The position numbers and the translations under genes are program-made. The notes under the pieces were generated by a model. That model was given only the letters and a program-made list of their open reading frames with translations. It was not told where the DNA came from and ran no database searches. Shown here piece after piece: positions 57,407-64,000 of a stretch of 64,000 nt of DNA. Origin of the DNA: Sophora flavescens (lineage: Eukaryota > Streptophyta > Magnoliopsida > Fabales > Fabaceae); the NCBI GenBank assembly GCA_030762895.1, contig CM061069.1, positions 104,797,923 through 104,861,922 of the forward strand. The letters are read 5' to 3'. The stretch's first letter is position 1. Each line of letters opens with the position of its first letter.

Positions 57407-58507
57407 CATAATGTCAAAACAAACGATTTTATAGCACTCAAACCAATTTAACTTGAGTAAAAGTAACTATCAAAGGCCCAAACGATTTTATCCATTGTCA
57501 GTTAATGTAATACTAATAGGCTCATTTCTTTTTGTTTTTGGTTAACCTAATAGGCCCATTTCATCACAAAGGGACGACTGAAACACTTGAAATTCTATTC
57601 CCACTGTTCACAAGCAACCCTAATTTAGGATTGAATGACTCATGCACTGCCACTGTCGCTGGGGAAAACGAACTTCAACTTGTAAGTGTTCTTCCAGCCT
57701 ATTCTATGTATTTCATATACATTGCCGCAACGAATTATTGGTACCACCATCCTCCTTTGCAATCGCCACGAAGGTAATCATTCCATTTATACTTTGGTTT
57801 CAATCTGTGCTCCCTTTTCTTTGATAGCTTTTATTTAATCCTACTACCGGCAAATAATTCACTACTCACATTGTCTATAATAGACACAAGTAAGTGATTC
57901 AAAAACATGTTTATATAATGGTGAATTTCATGGCACCAACTTTCGCAAGGGGATATTAAATTATAGTTAGTTTAGTAGATTTTTTATAGAGGAAGTTTAT
58001 GCAAAAGTCCTGTATCAATTCTCAATAAAATATAAATACAACAACATTTTTTATGATATAAATATATAATATCTGCTTGAAATAGAAGATAACCGAACAT
58101 CAATTAGTTGTTTAAGTTAAACAACCACTTAATGTTATGAAAACAAATATTGGATGATCTTAAGTGCTGATTTTATCCATCATGTATTGACTCTGTTGCA
58201 GAAGGAAAAGATAACTTTTAGACAGCACAACCAAGAGTATGCACTTGATTATAGATGGTATTAACAACAGAACAATTTAAAATGGGATTGAATCGTATAA
58301 TAAATTTTATTTTATTTTTTTACATTATAATGCAAGTACTAAGTACAGAGAAGTAAGACAATTATATATGGTGTAATGTTTGTACTGTAATTGTATTGTA
58401 TTTATAAATAAGTTGAAAAAAAAAAATAATTTGTAATGTTAACTTTCAAAAACCATAGCGAACTTTTAAGTTTGAATGTTTGGTAGTGATCTTGCAGATT
58501 TCAAATA
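57407..58507. other. AT-rich region, no credible gene
   Basis: Possibly the body of the Helitron-like element. Small ORFs at 57532-57824 show no domain or codon evidence. Confidence 0.4.
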
Positions 58508-59053
58508 ATGGCAAATTGTAGCAGCACTACCTCAAATGAGCCTATGAGTAGATTTAATGGAGCAATATATCCAGATTTGGTAATTAGCCTTGAATTATAA
58601 TGTCATTTTTTTTCTTGAAACATTCAAATATAATCTATTTTTTGCAACTTGTTATGATGAAATGATGATCCCTCCAGAATTTGTTTAGCACTGGCAAGGA
58701 CAAATTAAGGCTGGTAGTTGTTTTGTAACAGATCCTGGAAACAACACAAAGAGTCTTGCAATTGTGTTGGATGATAATAAGTATGGAATAATCACTGATG
58801 GCATGAGAAAGATATCTGAATTTTATGGTCTCAACGAAAAACATTTTGCATATTTCAAATATGTAGGAAACAATGATTTTTTTCATCAGGGTTAGCAATC
58901 TGGATGGTGAGGAGATTGATTACCCATTAGCAGGATCCGACATTAAAATAGATGACTCGTTCTTGTATGAAGTGCTCCCAAATCAAACAGGAATGTAGAG
59001 AATTGAGGAACCAATTGAAATATCATCAGATGAAGATGATATCCCATCCGTTG
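58508..59053 (+). pseudogene. B3-like (legume-type) DNA-binding protein gene, broken
   Basis: A first short exon begins MANCSSTTSNEPMSRFNGAI and ends at a GTAATT donor (58580). The following exon carries MIPPEFV, a TAG stop at 58686-58688, then HWQGQIKAGSCFVTDPGN and KYGIITDGMRKISEFYGL with AYFKYVGNNDFF. An extra T in the run 58877-58883 shifts the frame; the rest (IRVSNLDGEEIDYPLAGSDI) is in another frame with TAG at 58996-58998. It resembles B3-fold plant proteins, expanded in legumes (recalled, moderate certainty). Just past SSDEDDIP it is cut by the LTR of element C. Confidence 0.55.
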
Positions 59054-59508
59054 TGTGCTGACCGAGAATGTAAGACCGAGAACTCGTCTATACACTGGAC
59101 CAACCGAGCTTACCCCCACGAATGGGCCTTGACCCAAACTCCTCCGAAGCCGAGGACATGTCAGCACACCTGACACCCGAGAATAACTACTCGGCCCCAA
59201 GCTATCCATCCGCAGCTAACTGGGCCGAATATCTCGCTAGCCATAATGTCACTCCGGACAATCAGGCTCCGGATATCTCTCCCCATGATCGCGATCTGAT
59301 CCAAATATTCCTCCGCTTATTTCGGAGCCTGATCCTGAGAGAACAACTATAAATAGGGGGCTTACCCCTCATTCTAGAACTACGTTTGCTTTGATTCCCT
59401 TTTGGATACGTAGGAGCAGAATCCACATTCTGTCAAGCACAATCCAAAAACACCCCACTAATCCTCGTTCAGCCGAGTATTTCATACCCGAGATATTTGG
59501 CCGGAACA
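59054..59508 (+). repeat. 5' LTR of element C (about 455 bp)
   Basis: Starts around TGTGCTGACCGAG (59054) and ends GGAACA before the PBS. Start uncertain by a few bases because TG repeats occur at 59052-59056. The TATA box TATAAATA is at 59348-59355, predicting transcription from about 59380. Confidence 0.8.
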
Positions 59509-59510
59509 TT

Positions 59511-59526
59511 TGGCGCCGTCTGTGGG
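59511..59526 (+). other. Primer binding site of element C
   Basis: TGGCGCCGTCTGTGGG two bases after the LTR; the TGGCGCC core is shared with element D. Confidence 0.75.
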
Positions 59527-59560
59527 AATCGAAGCAAATATTTTCCCATACCACACAAAA

Positions 59561-60559
59561 ATGGTGAGGACGAGAAGCGGAAACTGCAGGAGGGAGGAGC
59601 CAAGGAATGCCAACAACGGAGTTAACGGGGATAATGGAGAACAGTCCGTAGGCCCAGCAGGAATGACTGACAATCCCGTGGTTCAGGAGCTTCTCGCGTA
59701 GGTTGCAGCGCTGAGAAGGGAGAATGAAGAAATCCGCCGGCAGAATGACCGTCGTGAGAGAGAGCCGAGCAGGGAGAGGTCGGTCTCTTCCTCACATGAA
59801 AGAGAGCACCGACCTCCCGAGATTGAGGGGTCCAGAAACTTGTATCGGGAAGGAGGTCCTCGCCTCCGGCCTTCCCACCGCAGCAACCGAGCAGAGGAAG
59901 AGGGATTCCCTAAGCAGGCCCCAGAATTTTCACTCCAAACGAACAGACTTAATGACAGGGCCAGCCTGCGGAAGCCGAGGCATCCTTTCACGAATGATAT
60001 CATGGGGGTCCCCTTGCCAGCCAACTACAAGCCCATCAACATTGACAAATATGATGGCACCTCGGACCCCGAGCGCCACTTGGACGCCTTCACCACGCAG
60101 ATGTACCTTTTTACGGATGACGACGCTGTCATGTGCAAAGTTTTCCCAACCACACTGAAGGAGGCAGCGTTGACTTGGTACACCCAGCTACCCCCAGCCT
60201 CGGTGGACTCTTTTGATACATTCGTGGCTAGGTTCAGCGCTCAGTTTGCCACGAGCCGAGCCCACCAGAAAACCTCGGCCTCACTGGTGAACTTTAGGCA
60301 AGAGAAGAATGAATCCCTGCGCAACTTCATGGCCAGATTCAGCAAGGAGGCAGTACTCATCCCCAATCTCAGTGCCGATGTTGCACTACACACCATCCTG
60401 ACCGGGTTGAGACCTGGCCCCTTTGCTAGGTACTTAGCTCGAAAACCACCAGCCGATATGGACGAACTGAGAAGAAAAGCTGCAGGTTACATCAATATGG
60501 AGGAGGTAGAGGAGTCCAAGAAAAGGGATCGGACCGATGAGGTGACAAAGAGAAGGTAG
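59561..60559 (+). pseudogene. Element C gag
   Basis: ATG at 59561 (MVRTRSGN). An in-frame TAG at 59699-59701 interrupts an N-terminal region rich in Arg/Glu (coiled-coil ALRRENEEIRRQNDRRERE). After it, the gag capsid domain reads INIDKYDGTSDPERHLDAF, LKEAALTWYTQLPP, FARFSAQFATSR-type and LRNFMARFSKEAVLIPNL segments. Stop at 60557-60559; the nucleocapsid continues in another frame, indicating a frameshift near 60560-60590. Confidence 0.88.
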
Positions 60560-60593
60560 AGACAAGAGGAGGGCAGGGGGTGATAAGCCGAGA

Positions 60594-61629
60594 TTGAAAG
60601 GCCCGGCCGAGCATTTCCAGAGGGGACCGAAGTATGATCATTATACTCCCCTCAACACGAACCGGGCTCGGGTGTTCGAGGAAGCGTACAACGCGGAGCT
60701 TCTGCAGCTCCCGAAAGGTGGCCACACCCCCCGAAACGCGGATCGCCAGAAGCATTGTCGGTATCACCGCAACTATGGCCATACCACCGAGGAGTGCTGG
60801 GTCCTACGGGATAAAATTGAAGAACTGGTTCAGGCTGGCCACCTCAGCAACTTTGTCCGAAGAAACAACAACAACAGTGAGAGGCGCGGGGGAAACAGAA
60901 GAAGAGAGGGTGACCGAAGCCCGAGGAGGGGCAGCGATCGACGAAATGAGGAGAGAGCAGAGACCAGAGAAAGGCAGAACGAAAGACGGGAAGAGGATAA
61001 TGTCATCCGGGGGGTGATAAACACCATCTCAGGAGGGTTCGCAGGGGGAGGCACCACAAGTTCAGCTCGGAGAAGACATCTGCGGGCCATCCGATCTGTT
61101 AACTCGGTATCTGGCAAACCTCCCCGGAGTTCCCCCCCTATTATCTTTTCTGACGAAGATTTTGTGGGAGTAGATCCCAACCAGGATGACCCCATGGTGA
61201 TCACCGTACAGTTGGCCAATTTCTCGGTCAAAAGAACCCTCGTCGATCAGGGGAGCTCCGCGGATATATTGTATTACTCAACGTTTCAGAAGCTCGGGAT
61301 CCCGGAGAAATCAATTCAACCGCATTTACGAAACTCGTTGGCTTGGCTTCGCAGGGAGCAAAGTTGATACTCGGGGATATATTGACCTCTTGACCACTTT
61401 TGGCGATGGCAGAGCATCTAAAACCATCATGGTCAGGTATGTGCTAGTTAACGCAGTTACATCGTATAATATTCTGATCGGAAGGCCGTCCTTGAACGAG
61501 TTAGGGGCTGTGGTCTCTACTCCCCACCTCACGATGAAGTTCCCCTCCAGCTCGGGAGATATAGTGACTGTCCGAGCGAGATCGAGAGGATGGCAAGACA
61601 AGGTGCTCTTGCCGATAGTCTGCGGGTGA
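60594..61629 (+). pseudogene. Element C nucleocapsid and protease
   Basis: The first frame (60594-61367) has a CCHH-like knuckle C-x2-H-x4-H-x4-C (HCRYHRNYGHTTEECW), a strongly basic Arg-rich stretch, and the protease active site LVDQGSSADILYYSTFQKLG. A frameshift between about 61330 and 61390 leads to the second frame (61390-61629) with the protease C-terminal motif YNILIGRPSLNELGAVVS. Confidence 0.82.
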
Positions 61630-61891
61630 GCAAACTTAAACCCGCACCCGAGAAAACCCTAGACAGAGGGAAGGACAAGGCAGTGAATTCAGTAAACTCC
61701 GTTGAGCTGGATCCCAGGATGGACGCGCAGGAACAACGTCCACAACCTATTGAGGAGCTTGAGAAGTTCCAGCTCGGCACGCAGCCTGAACAGTGTACTA
61801 AGCTCGGTGGTCACCTTGAGCCTACTCTGAAAGAAGAAATAAAGCAAGTACTGCACAGAAATGCCGATCTATTCGCCGGACCACATCTGAC
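61590..61891 (+). pseudogene. Element C protease-RT linker
   Basis: A different frame again; reads LDPRMDAQEQRPQPIEELEK and LKEEIKQVLHRNADLFA, the usual lead-in to Tat RT. Frameshifts at about 61580 and 61875 separate it from its neighbours. Confidence 0.7.
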
Positions 61892-63784
61892 ATGCCGGGA
61901 ATTGATCCCAACTTTTTATGCCATAAATTGGCAATATGTCCCGAGGCGAATCCAGTGGCCCAGAGAAAAAGGAGATTAGGAGAAGAGAGGAGGAAAGTAG
62001 TCGAAGAGGAGACAGCGAAGTTGGTCAAGGCCAACTTTATCCGAGAGGTGGAATACACCACATGGCTGGCCAACGTCGTTCTCGTCAAGAAAGCAAACGG
62101 CAAGTGGCGCATGTGCACTGATTACACGGACCTGAACAGAGCATGCCCAAAAGACTCTAATCCCTTGCCGAGTATTGACAGGCTGGTTGACGGGGCTTCC
62201 GGATACAGAATTTTAAGCTTCTTGGATGCGTACTCCGGATACAACCAAATTAGAATGTACCCCCCGGATGAGGAAAAAACAGCCTTCATTACTGAGGGGT
62301 CAAATTACTGCTACAGAGTAATGCCGTTTGGGCTAAAGAACGCGGGAGCTACGTACCAGAGACTTATGGACCGGGTATTTGAGAAGCAAATTGGCAGAAC
62401 CATGGAAGTATATGTGGATGACATGGTGGTGAAATCTGATGACCCCAGTCACCACCCTGTAGATCTGGAAGAAATATTTCAGCAGCTGAGAAGGTACAAC
62501 ATGAGACTCAACCCCGAGAAGTGTGTTTTCGGTGTCCAGGGGGGTAAATTCCTCGGCTTTATGCTTACCCACCGGGGAATTGAAGCCAATCCCGATAAGT
62601 GCCGGGCCGTAATTGAGATGAGAAGCCCACAGAACGTTAAAGAAGTACAAAGATTGGCAGGACGGCTTGCGTCATTATCTCGTTTCCTACCCAAATCCGC
62701 AGAGAAAGATCGGCCTTTCTTCAAACTGCTGAAGAAGCCCCAAACCTTCAAATGGACCGAGGATTGCGAAAAGGCTTTTGTCGACTTCAAGGACTTTCTG
62801 TCCTCCCCGCCGATATTAACAAGACCCATCCCGGGGAGAGAATTGTATCTGTATCTGTCAGCCTCCGAGAATGCTATCATCGCGATCATCGTGCAAGAGG
62901 TAGAGAAAGCCCAAATGCCAGTATACTTCATCAGTAGGGTGCTCCATGATGCCGAAACTCGGTATCAAGTTATTGAGAAGCTGGTCTTAGCCTTGGTGAC
63001 CGCAGCTCGGCGGTTGCGCCCGTACTTTCAGAGTCACCAAGTGGTTGTTAAGACGGATCACCCAATCAAACAGATACTCAAAAAGCCCGAATTGGAGGGG
63101 CGTATGATTGCTTGGTCAGTTGAGTTGTCCGAGTTTGGCTTGAAATACGAGATGAGAGGACCTCTGAAATCACAATGCCTGTCTGACTTCATAGCCGAGC
63201 TCCATCCACCCGGAAGCGAGGATACATGGTGGAATCTATACGTGGATGGATCCTCAAATATCAGGGGCAGTGGAGCGGGGGTGATTCTGGAAGGGCCAGG
63301 AGATTTGATCTTGGAGCAATCGTTAAAATTCGAGTTCAAAACCTCTAACAATCAAGCCGAGTATGAAGCTCTGATAGCGGGACTAAGGCTGGCAAATGAA
63401 ATGGGGGCAAAGGCTGTCAAGTGCCGGAGTGATTCAAAACTAGTCACCGGACAAATATCCGGAGGCTATCAGGCGAAGGAACCTCAGCTCACCAGATATT
63501 TGTGTAAGGTCAACCAATTAATCTCCGGCTTTGAAAAGTTCACTATTGAGCACATTCCCCGAGAGGAAAACACTAGGGCTGATTTGCTGTCTAAACTTGC
63601 CAGCACGAAGAAGCCGGGACACCACAGAACGGTTATTCAAGAGACCCTCAATGAACCAAGCATTGGGACAGAAGAGGTGATGGCCAACGAGTTGGTTGAC
63701 CGAGAGTGGATGGCACCTATATGGGAGTATTTATCCTCAAACTCTACCCTCGGACCAGGCCGAAGCCAGGAAAGTCAGGCTTAG
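61892..63784 (+). pseudogene. Element C reverse transcriptase and dual RNase H
   Basis: 630 open codons. RT: WRMCTDYTDLNRACPKD, FLDAYSGYNQIRM (catalytic Asp 112), VMPFGLKNAGATYQRLMD and YVDDMVV (174-177). The first RNase H (about 310-430) is degenerate: the expected Asp after LY is absent (YLYLSASENA). The second, archaeal-type RNase H starts at about 445 and has all four acidic residues visible: D452 (VDGSS), E490 (NQAEYEAL), D514 (RSDSKLV), D564 (TRADLLSKLA). A one-base shift near 63750 ends the frame before integrase. Confidence 0.9.
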
Positions 63785-64000
63785 GGCGAGTCACTTTACC
63801 ATAATCGCCGGGGAACTGTATAAGCGAGGATTCTCGGCGCCTTTGCTAAAATGTTTGACCGGGGCACAATCCAAGTATGTTATGGAAGAGGTTCACCGAG
63901 GAATCTGTGGTTTTCACGGTGGAGGCAGATCAATGGCCTCCAAGATAGTCCGAGCGGGGTACTATTGGCCTACCCTCAGAGCTGATTGCATGGAGTGGAC
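63752..64000 (+). pseudogene. Element C integrase N-terminal zinc domain, truncated by the window edge
   Basis: In the frame following the shift: VRLRASHFTIIAGELYKRGF, then EVHRGICGFHGGGRSMASKI and the second half of the H2C2 zinc-binding domain (YYWPTLRADCMEW). The catalytic core lies beyond the window. Confidence 0.85.

Larger units (their letters stand above)
59054..64000 (+). mobile_element. Tat-lineage Ty3/gypsy retrotransposon (element C), 5' portion
   Basis: Order: LTR (about 59054-59508), PBS TGGCGCCGTCTGTGGG, gag, protease, RT, RNase H, second RNase H, integrase zinc domain, continuing past the window edge. The second (archaeal-type) RNase H after a degenerate first one is specific to the Tat/Ogre clade. 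One nonsense codon and several frameshifts make it inactive. The 3' LTR is outside, so no TSD can be checked. Confidence 0.88.

Overview
This is a repeat-dominated stretch of a plant nuclear genome. It is a dicot and probably a legume; that is an inference from the host-gene fragments and the retrotransposon lineages, not from any species-diagnostic marker. The only intact host gene I see is an intronless DYW-class pentatricopeptide-repeat (PPR) gene at 8324-11524 (minus strand), an organellar C-to-U RNA-editing factor candidate closely resembling the product of Arabidopsis At1g16480. Two host-gene remnants survive among the transposons: the orphan last exon of an XH-domain (IDN2/FDM-type) protein at 48764-48943, and a broken B3-like gene at 58508-59053 that is cut off by a retrotransposon.

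Layout. 1-5389: degenerate SIRE-type Ty1/copia element (minus; pol start, gag, 1.6-kb LTR, PBS) with an unclassified 1.2-kb repeat inside it. 5607-6581: non-autonomous hAT-like DNA element with a perfect 8-bp target duplication. 6737-6982: gypsy gag scrap. 8324-11524: PPR gene. 12425-12975: diverged direct repeat. 13042-45714: one large Tekay-lineage chromovirus (element A, minus) with 4.5-kb LTRs, a dead gag-pol that also carries a Tourist/Harbinger MITE, and a small acidic ORF inside each LTR. A's upstream (right) LTR is split by a 20-kb nested array (25406-45487) of a second, non-autonomous Tekay-like family B. The array is arranged as truncated LTR - INT - LTR - INT - LTR - INT - LTR, with three nearly identical 2.4-kb internal regions and a period of about 6.4 kb. 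46071-46856: Cassandra TRIM with 5S rRNA-like sequence in one LTR and a deletion of it in the other. 49024-56535: a 7.5-kb non-autonomous Tat-like gypsy element D (minus) with 5-bp TSD TAATC, an antisense coiled-coil ORF remnant and several tandem-repeat blocks, including an exact 100-bp array. 57367-57406: Helitron-like 3' terminus. 59054-64000: 5' part of a Tat-lineage gypsy element C (plus) with 5' LTR, gag, protease, RT, double RNase H and the start of integrase, degenerate and running off the window.

How it fits together: the window is a record of nested insertion and decay rather than an operon-like system. Element order can be read from who interrupts whom: the MITE is in A's pol, array B is in A's LTR, D lies next to the XH exon, and C is in the B3-like gene. 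All autonomous elements carry in-frame stops or frameshifts; in A's pol the stops are mostly TAG, as expected from deamination of methylated cytosine. The most unusual structures are the LTR-sharing tandem array B, the ORF inside the Tekay LTR, and the 100-bp exact repeat in D, which looks like a satellite seed. No computation or database search was possible; family assignments rest on motifs read by eye.
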